The notes below the pieces were generated by a model. That model did not search any database and was not told the DNA's origin. It saw nothing but the letters and a program-made list of their open reading frames with translations. A DNA stretch of 64,000 nucleotides from positions 49,184,558 through 49,248,557 of the forward strand of contig CM026397.1 in NCBI GenBank assembly GCA_014843695.1. Direction: 5' to 3'. Below, piece after piece: positions 48,358 to 60,505 of the stretch (positions are counted from its first letter, which is position 1; each line of letters starts with the position of its first letter). The stretch is from Archivesica marissinica (Eukaryota > Mollusca > Bivalvia > Venerida > Vesicomyidae). The position numbers were made by a program, and so were the translations under genes.

Positions 48358-49357
48358 NNNNNNNNNNNNNNNNNNNNNNNNNNNNNNNNNNNNNNNNNNN
48401 NNNNNNNNNNNNNNNNNNNNNNNNNNNNNNNNNNNNNNNNNNNNNNNNNNNNNNNNNNNNNNNNNNNNNNNNNNNNNNNNNNNNNNNNNNNNNNNNNNNN
48501 NNNNNNNNNNNNNNNNNNNNNNNNNNNNNNNNNNNNNNNNNNNNNNNNNNNNNNNNNNNNNNNNNNNNNNNNNNNNNNNNNNNNNNNNNNNNNNNNNNNN
48601 NNNNNNNNNNNNNNNNNNNNNNNNNNNNNNNNNNNNNNNNNNNNNNNNNNNNNNNNNNNNNNNNNNNNNNNNNNNNNNNNNNNNNNNNNNNNNNNNNNNN
48701 NNNNNNNNNNNNNNNNNNNNNNNNNNNNNNNNNNNNNNNNNNNNNNNNNNNNNNNNNNNNNNNNNNNNNNNNNNNNNNNNNNNNNNNNNNNNNNNNNNNN
48801 NNNNNNNNNNNNNNNNNNNNNNNNNNNNNNNNNNNNNNNNNNNNNNNNNNNNNNNNNNNNNNNNNNNNNNNNNNNNNNNNNNNNNNNNNNNNNNNNNNNN
48901 NNNNNNNNNNNNNNNNNNNNNNNNNNNNNNNNNNNNNNNNNNNNNNNNNNNNNNNNNNNNNNNNNNNNNNNNNNNNNNNNNNNNNNNNNNNNNNNNNNNN
49001 NNNNNNNNNNNNNNNNNNNNNNNNNNNNNNNNNNNNNNNNNNNNNNNNNNNNNNNNNNNNNNNNNNNNNNNNNNNNNNNNNNNNNNNNNNNNNNNNNNNN
49101 NNNNNNNNNNNNNNNNNNNNNNNNNNNNNNNNNNNNNNNNNNNNNNNNNNNNNNNNNNNNNNNNNNNNNNNNNNNNNNNNNNNNNNNNNNNNNNNNNNNN
49201 NNNNNNNNNNNNNNNNNNNNNNNNNNNNNNNNNNNNNNNNNNNNNNNNNNNNNNNNNNNNNNNNNNNNNNNNNNNNNNNNNNNNNNNNNNNNNNNNNNNN
49301 NNNNNNNNNNNNNNNNNNNNNNNNNNNNNNNNNNNNNNNNNNNNNNNNNNNNNNNNN
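48358..49357. other. Assembly gap of exactly 1000 N
   Basis: A run of 1000 undetermined bases. The 24-bp array enters from the left and the 56-bp array leaves on the right, so the junction and the true lengths of both arrays are unknown. The round number suggests a fixed-size placeholder gap. Confidence 0.99.
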
Positions 49358-52300
49358 ACATTAGAGTGTATGGGATTGTACGAATGCATAAACTAGGCGT
49401 TACGGAGTCCGTACATTAGAGTGTATGGGGTTGTACGAATGCATAAACTAGGCGTTACGGAGTCCGTACATTAGAGTGTATGGGATTGTACGAATGCATA
49501 AACTAGGCGTTACGGAGTCCGTACATTAGAGTGTATGGGAGTGTACGAATGCATAAACTAGGCGTTACGGAGTTGGTACATTAGAGTGTATGGGGATTGT
49601 ACGAATGCATAAACTAGGCGTTACGGAGTACGTACATTAGAGTGTATGGGGATTGTACGAATGCATAAACTAGGCGTTACGGAGTCCGTACATTAGAGTG
49701 TATGGGGATTGTACGAATGCATAAACTAGGCGTTACGGAGTCCGTACATTAGAGTGTATGGGGATTGTACGAATGCATAAACTAGGCGTTACGGAGTCCG
49801 TACATTAGAGTGTATGGGGATTGTACGAATGCATAAACTAGGCGTTGCGGAGTCCGTACATTAGAGTGTATGGGGTTGTACGAATGCATAAACTAGGCGT
49901 TGCGGAGTCCGTACATTAGAGTGTATGGGGATTGTACGAATGCATAAACTAGGCGTTACGGAGTCCGTACATTAGAGTGTATGGGGTTGTACGAATGCAT
50001 AAACTAGGCGTTACGGAGTCCGTACATTAGAGTGTATGGGGATTGTACGAATGCATAAACTAGGCGTTACGGAGTCCGTACATTAGAGTGTATGGGGATT
50101 GTACGAATGCATAAACTAGGCGTTACGGAGTCCGTACATTAGAGTGTATGGGGATTGTACGAATGCATAAACTAGGCGTTACGGAGTCCGTACATTAGAG
50201 TGTATGGGATTGTACGAATGCATAAACTAGGCGTTACGGAGTCCGTACATTAGAGTGTATGGGGTTGTACGAATGCATAAACTAGGCGTTACGGAGTCCG
50301 TACATTAGAGTGTATGGGATTGTACGAATGCGTACACTAGGCGTTACGGAGTCCGTACATTAGAGTGTATGGGGTTGTACGAATGCATAAACTAGGCGTT
50401 ACGGAGTCCGTACATTAGAGTGTATGGGGATTGTACGAATGCATAAACTAGGCGTTACGGAGTTGGTACATTAGAGTGTATGGGATTGTACGAATGCATA
50501 AACTAGGCGTTACGGAGTCCGTACATTAGAGTGTATGGGAGTGTACGAATGCGCCCACTAGGCGCTATGGAGTCTGTACATTCGAGTGTATGGGAGTGTA
50601 CGAATGCATAAACTAGGCGTTACGGAGTCCGTACAGTAGAGTGTATGGGAGTGTACGAATGCATAAACTAGGCGTTACGGAGTTGGTACATTAGAGTGTA
50701 TGGGAGTGTACGAATGCATAAACTAGGCGTTACGGAGTTGGTACATTAGAGTGTATGGGGATTGTACGAATGCATAAACTAGGCGTTACGGAGTCCGTAC
50801 ATTAGAGTGTATGGGGATTGTACGAATGCATAAACTAGGCGTTGCGGAGTCCGTACATTAGAGTGTATGGGGTTGTACGAATGCATAAACTAGGCGTTGC
50901 GGAGTCCGTACATTAGAGTGTATGGGGATTGTACGAATGCATAAACTAGGCGTTACGGAGTCCGTACATTAGAGTGTATGGGGTTGTACGAATGCATAAA
51001 CTAGGCGTTGCGGAGTCCGTACATTAGAGTGTATGGGGATTGTACGAATGCATAAACTAGGCGTTACGGAGTCCGTACATTAGAGTGTATGGGGTTGTAC
51101 GAATGCATAAACTAGGCGTTACGGAGTCCGTACATTAGAGTGTATGGGATTGTACGAATGCATAAACTAGGCGTTACGGAGTCGTACATTAGAGTGTATG
51201 GGATTGTACGAATGCGTACACTAGGCGTTACGGAGTCCGTACATTAGAGTGTATGGGGTTGTACGAATGCATAAACTAGGCGTTACGGAGTCCGTACATT
51301 AGAGTGTATGGGGATTGTACGAATGCATAAACTAGGCGTTACGGAGTTGGTACATTAGAGTGTATGGGATTGTACGAATGCATAAACTAGGCGTTACGGA
51401 GTTGGTACATTAGAGTGTATGGGATTGTACGAATGCATAAACTAGGCGTTACGGAGTCCGTACATTAGAGTGTATGGGAGTGTACGAATGCGCCCACTAG
51501 GCGCTATGGAGTCTGTACATTCGAGTGTATGGGAGTGTACGAATGCATAAACTAGGCGTTACGGAGTCCGTACATTAGAGTGTATGGGGATTGTACGAAT
51601 GCATAAACTAGGCGTTACGGAGTCCGTACATTAGAGTGTATGGGGTTGTACGAATGCATAAACTAGGCGTTACGGAGTCCGTACATTAGAGTGTATGGGG
51701 ATTGTACGAATGCATAAACTAGGCGTTACGGAGTCCGTACATTAGAGTGTATGGGGTTGTACGAATGCATAAACTAGGCGTTGCGGAGTCCGTACATTAG
51801 AGTGTATGGGGATTGTACGAATGCATAAACTAGGCGTTGCGGAGTCCGTACATTAGAGTGTATGGGGTTGTACGAATGCATAAACTAGGCGTTACGGAGT
51901 CCGTACATTAGAGTGTATGGGATTGTACGAATGCATAAACTAGGCGTTACGGAGTCGTACATTAGAGTGTATGGGATTGTACGAATGCATAAACTAGGCG
52001 TTACGGAGTCCGTACATTAGAGTGTATGGGGTTGTACGAATGCATAAACTAGGCGTTACGGAGTCCGTACATTAGAGTGTATGGGGATTGTACGAATGCA
52101 TAAACTAGGCGTTACGGAGTCCGTACATTAGAGTGTATGGGATTGTACGAATGCATAAACTAGGCGTTACGGAGTCGGTACATTAGAGTGTATGGGATTG
52201 TACGAATGCATAAACTAGGCGTTACGGAGTCCGTACATTAGAGTGTATGGGAGTGTACGAATGCGTCAACTAGGCGTTATGGAGTCTGTACATTCGAGTG

Positions 52301-55300
52301 TATGGGATTGTACGAATGCATAAACTAGGCGTTACGGAGTACGTACATTAGAGTGTATGGGGATTGTACGAATGCATAAACTAGGCGTTACGGAGTCCGT
52401 ACATTAGAGTGTATGGGGTTGTACGAATGCATAAACTAGGCGTTACGGAGTCCGTACATTAGAGTGTATGGGGATTGTACGAATGCATAAACTAGGCGTT
52501 ACGGAGTCCGTACATTAGAGTGTATGGGATTGTACGAATGCATAAACTAGGCGTTACGGAGTTCGTACATTAGAGTGTATGGGATTGTACGAATGCATAA
52601 ACTAGGCGTTACGGAGTCCGTACATTAGAGTGTATGGGAGTGTACGAATGCGCCCACTAGGCGCTATGGAGTCTGTACATTCGAGTGTATGGGAGTGTAC
52701 GAATGCATAAACTAGGCGTTACGGAGTCCGTACATTAGAGTGTATGGGAGTGTACGAATGCATAAACTAGGCGTTACGGAGTCGGTACATTAGAGTGTAT
52801 GGGAGTGTACGAATGCATAAACTAGGCGTTACGGAGTTGGTACATTAGAGTGTATGGGGATTGTACGAATGCATAAACTAGGCGTTACGGAGTACGTACA
52901 TTAGAGTGTATGGGGATTGTACGAATGCATAAACTAGGCGTTACGGAGTCCGTACATTAGAGTGTATGGGGATTGTACGAATGCATAAACTAGGCGTTAC
53001 GGAGTCCGTACATTAGAGTGTATGGGGATTGTACGAATGCATAAACTAGGCGTTACGGAGTCCGTACATTAGAGTGTATGGGGATTGTACGAATGCATAA
53101 ACTAGGCGTTGCGGAGTCCGTACATTAGAGTGTATGGGGTTGTACGAATGCATAAACTAGGCGTTACGGAGTCCGTACATTAGAGTGTATGGGGATTGTA
53201 CGAATGCATAAACTAGGCGTTACGGAGTCCGTACATTAGAGTGTATGGGGATTGTACGAATGCATAAACTAGGCGTTACGGAGTCCGTACATTAGAGTGT
53301 ATGGGGATTGTACGAATGCATAAACTAGGCGTTACGGAGTCCGTACATTAGAGTGTATGGGATTGTACGAATGCATAAACTAGGCGTTGCGGAGTCCGTA
53401 CATTAGAGTGTATGGGGTTGTACGAATGCATAAACTAGGCGTTACGGAGTCCGTACATTAGAGTGTATGGGATTGTACGAATGCATAAACTAGGCGTTAC
53501 GGAGTCGTACATTAGAGTGTATGGGATTGTACGAATGCGTACACTAGGCGTTACGGAGTCCGTACATTAGAGTGTATGGGGTTGTACGAATGCATAAACT
53601 AGGCGTTACGGAGTCCGTACATTAGAGTGTATGGGGATTGTACGAATGCATAAACTAGGCGTTACGGAGTCGGTACATTAGAGTGTATGGGATTGTACGA
53701 ATGCATAAACTAGGCGTTACGGAGTTGGTACATTAGAGTGTATGGGATTGTACGAATGCATAAACTAGGCGTTACGGAGTCCGTACATTAGAGTGTATGG
53801 GAGTGTACGAATGCGCCCACTAGGCGCTATGGAGTCTGTACATTCGAGTGTATGGGAGTGTACGAATGCATAAACTAGGCGTTACGGAGTCCGTACATTA
53901 GAGTGTATGGGGATTGTACGAATGCATAAACTAGGCGTTACGGAGTCCGTACATTAGAGTGTATGGGGTTGTACGAATGCATAAACTAGGCGTTACGGAG
54001 TCCGTACATTAGAGTGTATGGGGATTGTACGAATGCATAAACTAGGCGTTACGGAGTCCGTACATTAGAGTGTATGGGATTGTACGAATGCATAAACTAG
54101 GCGTTGCGGAGTCCGTACATTAGAGTGTATGGGGTTGTACGAATGCATAAACTAGGCGTTACGGAGTCCGTACATTAGAGTGTATGGGATTGTACGAATG
54201 CATAAACTAGGCGTTACGGAGTCGTACATTAGAGTGTATGGGATTGTACGAATGCATAAACTAGGCGTTACGGAGTCCGTACATTAGAGTGTATGGGGTT
54301 GTACGAATGCATAAACTAGGCGTTACGGAGTCCGTACATTAGAGTGTATGGGGATTGTACGAATGCATAAACTAGGCGTTACGGAGTTGGTACATTAGAG
54401 TGTATGGGATTGTACGAATGCATAAACTAGGCGTTACGGAGTCCGTACATTAGAGTGTATGGGAGTGTACGAATGCATAAACTAGGCGTTATGGAGTCTG
54501 TACATTAGAGTGTATGGGAGTGTACGAATGCATAAACTAGGCGTTACGGAGTCCGTACATTAGAGTGTATGGGAGTGTACGAATGCATAAACTAGGCGTT
54601 ACGGAGTTGGTACATTAGAGTGTATGGGATTGTACGAATGCATAAACTAGGCGTTACGGAGTCCGTACATTAGAGTGTATGGGGATTGTACGAATGCATA
54701 AACTAGGCGTTACGGAGTCCGTACATTAGAGTGTATGGGGATTGTACGAATGCATAAACTAGGCGTTACGGAGTCCGTACATTAGAGTGTATGGGGATTG
54801 TACGAATGCATAAACTAGGCGTTGCGGAGTCCGTACATTAGAGTGTATGGGGTTGTACGAATGCATAAACTAGGCGTTACGGAGTCCGTACATTAGAGTG
54901 TATGGGATTGTACGAATGCATAAACTAGGCGTTGCGGAGTCCGTACATTAGAGTGTATGGGGTTGTACGAATGCATAAACTAGGCGTTACGGAGTCCGTA
55001 CATTAGAGTGTATGGGATTGTACGAATGCATAAACTAGGCGTTACGGAGTCGGTACATTAGAGTGTATGGGGATTGTACGAATGCATAAACTAGGCGTTA
55101 CGGAGTCCGTACATTAGAGTGTATGGGGATTGTACGAATGCATAAACTAGGCGTTACGGAGTCCGTACATTAGAGTGTATGGGGATTGTACGAATGCATA
55201 AACTAGGCGTTACGGAGTCCGTACATTAGAGTGTATGGGGTTGTACGAATGCATAAACTAGGCGTTACGGAGTCCGTACATTAGAGTGTATGGGGATTGT

Positions 55301-57265
55301 ACGAATGCATAAACTAGGCGTTACGGAGTCGTACATTAGAGTGTATGGGATTGTACGAATGCATAAACTAGGCGTTACGGAGTCCGTACATTAGAGTGTA
55401 TGGGATTGTACGAATGCATAAACTAGGCGTTGCGGAGTCCGTACATTAGAGTGTATGGGGTTGTACGAATGCATAAACTAGGCGTTACGGAGTCCGTACA
55501 TTAGAGTGTATGGGGATTGTACGAATGCATAAACTAGGCGTTGCGGAGTCCGTACATTAGAGTGTATGGGGATTGTACGAATGCATAAACTAGGCGTTAC
55601 GGAGTCGTACATTAGAGTGTATGGGATTGTACGAATGCATACACTAGGCGTTACGGAGTCCGTACATTAGAGTGTATGGGATTGTACGAATGCATAAACT
55701 AGGCGTTGCGGAGTCCGTACATTAGAGTGTATGGGGTTGTACGAATGCATAAACTAGGCGTTACGGAGTCCGTACATTAGAGTGTATGGGATTGTACGAA
55801 TGCATAAACTAGGCGTTACGGAGTCGTACATTAGAGTGTATGGGATTGTACGAATGCGTACACTAGGCGTTACGGAGTCCGTACATTAGAGTGTATGGGG
55901 TTGTACGAATGCATAAACTAGGCGTTACGGAGTCCGTACATTAGAGTGTATGGGGATTGTACGAATGCATAAACTAGGCGTTACGGAGTTGGTACATTAG
56001 AGTGTATGGGATTGTACGAATGCATAAACTAGGCGTTACGGAGTTGGTACATTAGAGTGTATGGGATTGTACGAATGCATAAACTAGGCGTTACGGAGTC
56101 CGTACATTAGAGTGTATGGGAGTGTACGAATGCGCCCACTAGGCGCTATGGAGTCTGTACATTCGAGTGTATGGGAGTGTACGAATGCATAAACTAGGCG
56201 TTACGGAGTCCGTACATTAGAGTGTATGGGGATTGTACGAATGCATAAACTAGGCGTTACGGAGTCCGTACATTAGAGTGTATGGGGTTGTACGAATGCA
56301 TAAACTAGGCGTTGCGGAGTCCGTACATTAGAGTGTATGGGGATTGTACGAATGCATAAACTAGGCGTTACGGAGTCCGTACATTAGAGTGTATGGGATT
56401 GTACGAATGCATAAACTAGGCGTTGCGGAGTCCGTACATTAGAGTGTATGGGGTTGTACGAATGCATAAACTAGGCGTTACGGAGTCCGTACATTAGAGT
56501 GTATGGGATTGTACGAATGCATAAACTAGGCGTTACGGAGTCGTACATTAGAGTGTATGGGATTGTACGAATGCATAAACTAGGCGTTACGGAGTCCGTA
56601 CATTAGAGTGTATGGGGTTGTACGAATGCATAAACTAGGCGTTACGGAGTCCGTACATTAGAGTGTATGGGTTTGTACGAATGCGCAAACTAGGCGTTAC
56701 GGAGTCCGTACATTAGAGTGTATGGGATTGTACGAATGCATAAACTAGGCGTTACGGAGTCCGTACATTAGAGTGTATGGGGATTGTACGAATGCATAAA
56801 CTAGGCGTTGCGGAGTCCGTACATTAGAGTGTATGGGATTGTACGAATGCATAAACTAGGCGTTACGGAGTCCGTACATTAGAGTGTATGGGATTGTACG
56901 AATGCATAAACTAGGCGTTACGGAGTATGTACATTGAAGTATATTGGAGTGTACGAATGCGCCCACTAGGCGCTATGGAGTCCGTGCATTAGAGTGTATG
57001 GGATTGTACGAATGCGCCCACTTGGCGCTATGGAGTCCGTATATTGAAGTACATGTACAATGTATTTGAGAGTGTATGAATGCCTACACTGTAGGGGTTA
57101 TGGAGTCCGTATATTAAGTACAATGTATGTTGGAGTCTATAAATGCTTACACTGGGCGTTATGGAGTCCGTATATTAAAGTACAATGTATATATGAGTGT
57201 ATAAATGCTTACACTGGGCGTTACGGAGTCCGTATATTAAAGTACAATGTTGGCAGGATATATGC
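49358..57265. repeat. 56-bp minisatellite array, about 7.9 kb
   Basis: About 140 copies of a 54-56-bp unit with cores GTACGAATGCATAAACTAGG and CGTTACGGAGTCCGTACATT. Length differences come from GGGATTG/GGGGTTG/GGGGATTG. A marked variant (GCGCCCACTAGGCGCTATGG with TCTGTACATTCG) recurs at about 50552, 51488, 52650, 53813 and 56131. Units decay progressively after about 56920, with CGCTATGGAGTCC and ATTGAAGTA forms. The left end is hidden by the gap. Confidence 0.96.
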
Positions 57266-57311
57266 ATGTTTTCCTTGGCAAGCTTAGCTGTGCTATGTGT
57301 TGTGTGTTTTA

Positions 57312-57592
57312 CGTTTATTTATCGTCGCTACCGGTTGCCCATATGAGCGACGCCTCCTGAAGAGATTAGTCATTTTAGATTGTTGGAGGATAGTGCAATG
57401 ATACAGAGAGAGACCCATTCCAGAGTCTCCTCTGGTTCTTTTACGTGCACGGTGTACAGCACCGACACGAGACCTCGGTTTAATGTCCCATCTGAAAGAC
57501 TGTTAATTTTATTAGGGTCAGACGGGGGATCGAACCTGCGATCCCTGGATTACCAGTCCAGCGTGTTAACACTGGACTACCTGGTCCGTCTG
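57312..57592 (-). mobile_element. SINE family 3, with complete tRNA-like head
   Basis: On the minus strand the head starts GGACCAGGTAGTCCAGTG and reads to a B box GCAGGTTCGATCCCCC, with the anticodon-arm region CTGGACTGGTAATCCAG. The body (GTAAAAGAACCAGAGGAGAC) and the tail ending in ATAAATAAAC follow. It matches 17368-17600, and 59886-60050 in the opposite orientation. Confidence 0.85.
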
Positions 57593-57650
57593 TATGTTAT
57601 GTAGTTAACCAGTACTAGGTAATATGTAGGTGCCTTTCTCAATGGTACAT

Positions 57651-57715
57651 GCCGTGATCTAGCATCCAAACTCTCGCTTACAAACACGTCCGTCTACCAC
57701 TTGACCACGGACGGC
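57651..57715 (-). pseudogene. tRNA-like sequence
   Basis: On the minus strand GCCGTCCGTGGTCAAGTGGT has the look of an acceptor arm plus A box, and the far end GATCACGGC could pair with the start. The B-box region (GAGTTTGGATGC) is poor. A decayed tRNA or SINE head is more likely than a working gene. Confidence 0.35.
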
Positions 57716-58483
57716 TCAGCTTTGTATGCAAAACTGCGAACAATATGTGCCATAACTGTGTAGTTGGAACTTTGTGCGACGCTCTTGATTGGAGTAGCTA
57801 TAACCAAATGCATTTCTTAATCCTTTTTTTTGTTGGTATTGTTAGCTTTTTGCTAATTTTCTTCTTCATTTTCCCTTTATATTAGTAATCATCAAGCTTA
57901 GTATTTGCAAAACTCAAATATTCAGTCACTTTGTTTATTACAATCTAGTATTTTAGGGAAGGCCATAACTAATGTTGTTAAAACGTGTGGCCCAACCCAT
58001 TTGCTTCAACATTTATTGACAATTCATGTGCACAACAATGACATAAATCGTACATACTATACATACTTGTGTTCATTTGTTTTGTTTTGTTCTGTACATT
58101 GTATATTATATAGAATGCAATAAAATATAAGTTGGATGCTTTACTAACAGATGATGGCGATAAATACATATTTCTAAAGTCGTCAAATTAAAATCTATAT
58201 TACCGGAGGCTTGCTTGTTTACAAATGGCGGTTTGTGGAAAAGTTAGCATTTTTCATATATCTGTTTATAACTCTCTTGATACTATGGCCAGTACAGTAA
58301 GAGAACTCTTATATATTTGCATTGTTTATGAAACTATGTCCCGGTCCTAATGGCAATCTATGTAAAACATTTTATAAATTGGTGATACGGGTAGAATATG
58401 TCAGTTGAAACATGATTGTGCAAGTTGATCAGTTGTTCATGAAAGTTATTTAATGTAGTCTGCTAGTGATTCTGCGGACCGCC
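57716..58483. other. Unique DNA with an acceptor-like site and a poly(A) signal
   Basis: A long pyrimidine tract ending TTTATATTAG (to about 57884) would pass as an acceptor. The next codon in one frame is TAA and the other frames close soon. An AATAAA at about 58120 could end a transcript. This may be a non-coding last exon, but nothing links it to a gene. Confidence 0.3.
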
Positions 58484-58835
58484 TACATGTCCGAATGGTT
58501 ACGGTCCCAGACTTGTATGTGTGGCGTCTGTGGTCCAGTGGTAGAGCGTCGGATTTGGAATCGAACAGTCCTGGGTTCGATACTCGGTCAGGCCACGTAT
58601 GTAGTGTCATTGAGCAAGGCACCTCACACACATTGCTTAGTACTGGTTAATCGCTTAGGCTAAGCCTGCCCAGGAAAACATGTCTAAGTCCCCGCAAAGG
58701 GTTTGACATTAAAGGAACATACATACATACATACGTATACCACTGTAAGTTTGTAACCTGTCATCACTGAATGACTGATGGTCACTTGTTCGAGCACCGT
58801 TTCATGAACATTTTGGCAGCGGTTTGTACACCAAG
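58484..58835 (+). mobile_element. SINE family 5, interrupted by SINE family 4
   Basis: The left part CCGAATGGTTACGGTCCCAG and the right part (GTATACCACTGTAAG, GATGGTCACTTGTTCGAGCA, GGCAGCGGTTTGTACACCA) together follow the order of the uninterrupted copy at 59163-59382. About 215 bp of family 4 SINE lies between them, inserted at ACTTGTA. The head is of tRNA-Ser/Leu type with a long variable arm, judging by TCGAGTGGTTACGGTCGCTG in the other copy. Confidence 0.7.
58515..58732 (+). mobile_element. tRNA-derived SINE family 4 with (CATA)n tail
   Basis: The head GTGGTCCAGTGGTAGAGCGT (A box) leads to CGGATTTGGAATC (anticodon arm, TGG) and CCTGGGTTCGATACTCGG (B box). The body includes GCAAGGCACCTCACACACAT and CCGCAAAGGGTTTGACATTA. 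The 3' end is ACATACATACATACATAC. It sits inside SINE family 5, so it is the younger of the two. Confidence 0.82.
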
Positions 58836-59162
58836 CCAATTTTGATATGTGGGGGACAAATATCAACATACAACAAACATAGTAACATACTTGCTATTAT
58901 CGAGTATCAAACCCATGACCTTTTGATTCCAAACCCATGTTCTACCATAGGAACACGGATGTCACACCTAGCCCACATGGACTCCATTGCACATAGAGCA
59001 AGATAGACTGTGCCTTGTTAATGTTGATCTGAAAATTGCACTCTGTTAGAAGATGTTAATGTTGAATGTTTTCTTGTTGATGGCTCTAATATTGAGGGAA
59101 AGTAGTGATTTAATGCAGTCTGCACATCAGTTGGGCAAGTGAACAACTTTCAAACATGTTGT
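58836..59162. other. Unique spacer, no gene seen
   Basis: Short unique sequence between SINEs. No supported exon, RNA gene or repeat. Confidence 0.4.
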
Positions 59163-59382
59163 CAAATCGACCGTTGTCGAGTGGTTACGGTCGCTGACTT
59201 GTATACCACTGTAACCTATCATCTCTGATGGTCACGGGTTCGCTCAGACCGTGTCTCGTTATATGAAAAGTTGGCAGTTTCGTACAGAGGTTGGTGCACC
59301 AAGTACTGGTTAACCGCTGGAGCATTCCCAGGAAGGTGTTGTTACTGTTACGGTAGCAACGTTAAATAAACTTATATAAAAA
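59163..59382 (+). mobile_element. SINE family 5, uninterrupted
   Basis: The head GACCGTTGTCGAGTGGTTAC and GATGGTCACGGGTTCGCTCA (B box) is followed by GTACTGGTTAACCGCTGGAG and the tail AACGTTAAATAAACTTATAT plus an A run. Together with 58484-58835 it shows where family 4 was inserted. Confidence 0.75.
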
Positions 59383-59403
59383 AATATTTTCAACATATGT
59401 TGC

Positions 59404-59637
59404 TTAACCCATTTGATTCTGGATACATTTAAAGGCGTTTGCAAACAACATAGATCCAGATCAGCTGAAGCATGACACTGACTGCTGATCAGGATCTATG
59501 TTGTTTGCTACATAGCCAAGTGTCTTAGCAAGATCATCTGAATAGCAAACAGCATAGAGCCTGATCAGACGGCACGTTCCATGGCAGCTGATCTGACTCT
59601 ATGTTCTTTGCAAATACTGTTGGAACGGTATCCAGAA
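59404..59637. mobile_element. Double-hairpin foldback MITE, second copy
   Basis: Same plan as 21663-21887: CCCATTTGATTCTGGATAC at the left, a GCAAACAACATAGATCCAGA hairpin, an AGCAAACAGCATAGAGCCTG hairpin, and GGAACGGTATCCAGAAT at the right. The first loop is longer here (GAAGCATGACACTGACT). It lies about 115 bp upstream of the first coding exon of the second gene. Confidence 0.82.
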
Positions 59638-59752
59638 TAATAATAATGTAATGTTTGTCGTAGTGTTTATTAATTATTATTGATGCATGTATTATGATTA
59701 CAGTGAGCAGAAATGACTGATACATAATGCAAGTTGGAGGATAGAACCGATC

Positions 59753-59851
59753 ATGCAGCGCAGGAACCCAGGTGCCACAGCAGCCCTGCTTCAGAAAGCA
59801 AACAGTCAACTTAAGGGTGAGAAGATTGAAAAACCTGAAGATGAATTAAAT
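59753..59851 (+). CDS. First coding exon of a disordered, Lys-rich protein
   Basis: The ATG starts 33 codons, MQRRNPGATAALLQKANSQL to KPEDELN, ending in phase 0 at a GTGAGT donor. A TGA in the same frame 39 nt upstream (59714) makes this ATG the first available, and A at -3 is a good context. An acceptor-like ATTATGATTACAG just before 59704 suggests this exon starts with about 49 nt of 5' UTR behind an upstream untranslated exon. The next exon joins in phase 0 across a 654-nt intron that now contains two SINEs. The family is not certain; see the next exon. Confidence 0.6.
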
Positions 59852-59885
59852 GTGAGTATAAACCTGTTAATGAACTAAAAGTGTG

Positions 59886-60050
59886 CTTTACATCGTGCAC
59901 TTAAAAGAACCAGAGGAGACTCTGGAATGGGTCTCTGTCTGTATCATTGCACTATCCTCCAAAATCTAAAATGACTAATCTCTTCAGGAGGCGTCGCTCA
60001 TATGTGTAACCTTTAGCGACGATAAATAAACATAAAACACACATAAAGGG
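59886..60050 (+). mobile_element. SINE family 3 fragment, head missing
   Basis: Matches the body and tail of the family on the plus strand (AAAGAACCAGAGGAGACTCT, GACTAATCTCTTCAGGAGGC, ATAAATAAACATAAAACAC). It lies in intron 1 of the second gene. Confidence 0.78.
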
Positions 60051-60251
60051 ACTTTTAAAACAACAATAGGAAAGGAATAAGATAAAAATAAATGATTTTG
60101 TTGAGATGTAGAGTGTTTGTTGTGGACTATAAAAATCAAATAAATTCAGTGTGGTAGTCTTACAGTCAATACACTCTTCAATAACTTCAGACAAAAAATA
60201 TCTTGGCCACAAATAATACCTGTTAGTGTCGTCCTTGTAGGCCTATATCAG

Positions 60252-60503
60252 GCTGTCCGATTAGCGCAGTGGTCAGCGCTTCTCACCAATGTGACCCTGG
60301 TTCGATCTGCGGACCTGGAAGTATGCGAGATGGTACGGTGGTCGCCAGATTGGACAGTTGTGTTTTCTCCGTTACTCCAGTTTCCTCCCATCCCATACGA
60401 ATGACCACATTTACGCTTTCATCCGCGCCAACGAGAGTAATTAATATAAGTTGTTAAAACTTGCTTCACAATCGTTATAAAATAAATAAAGTTTACACTT
60501 TAC
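60252..60503 (+). mobile_element. SINE family 2 inserted at an intron/exon boundary, 13-bp TSD
   Basis: The element runs from GCTGTCCGATTAGCGCAGTG to AATAAATAAAGTTTACACTT. It is flanked by perfect 13-bp direct repeats AGGCCTATATCAG at 60239-60251 and 60504-60516. The repeat consists of an AG acceptor dinucleotide plus the first 11 bases of the following exon. The insertion therefore split the exon from its original acceptor (GTGTCGTCCTTGTAG) and created a second one. The head lacks about ten bases of the GTTAGCGTGCTCGCTT stretch, compared with 22233. Confidence 0.92.
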
Positions 60504-60505
60504 AG

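Noticed and set aside
28064..49389. Very long minus-strand open frames (up to about 1770 codons) rich in His, Ser, Pro and Leu-Pro-Gln-Cys
   Set aside because: They are the 24-bp unit read in stop-free frames. Several overlapping frames are open at once, some run through the N gap, and there is no unique domain, splice signal or start context.
57380..57604. 74-codon frame
   Set aside because: It lies inside the family 3 SINE at 57312-57592, on the strand opposite the SINE head.
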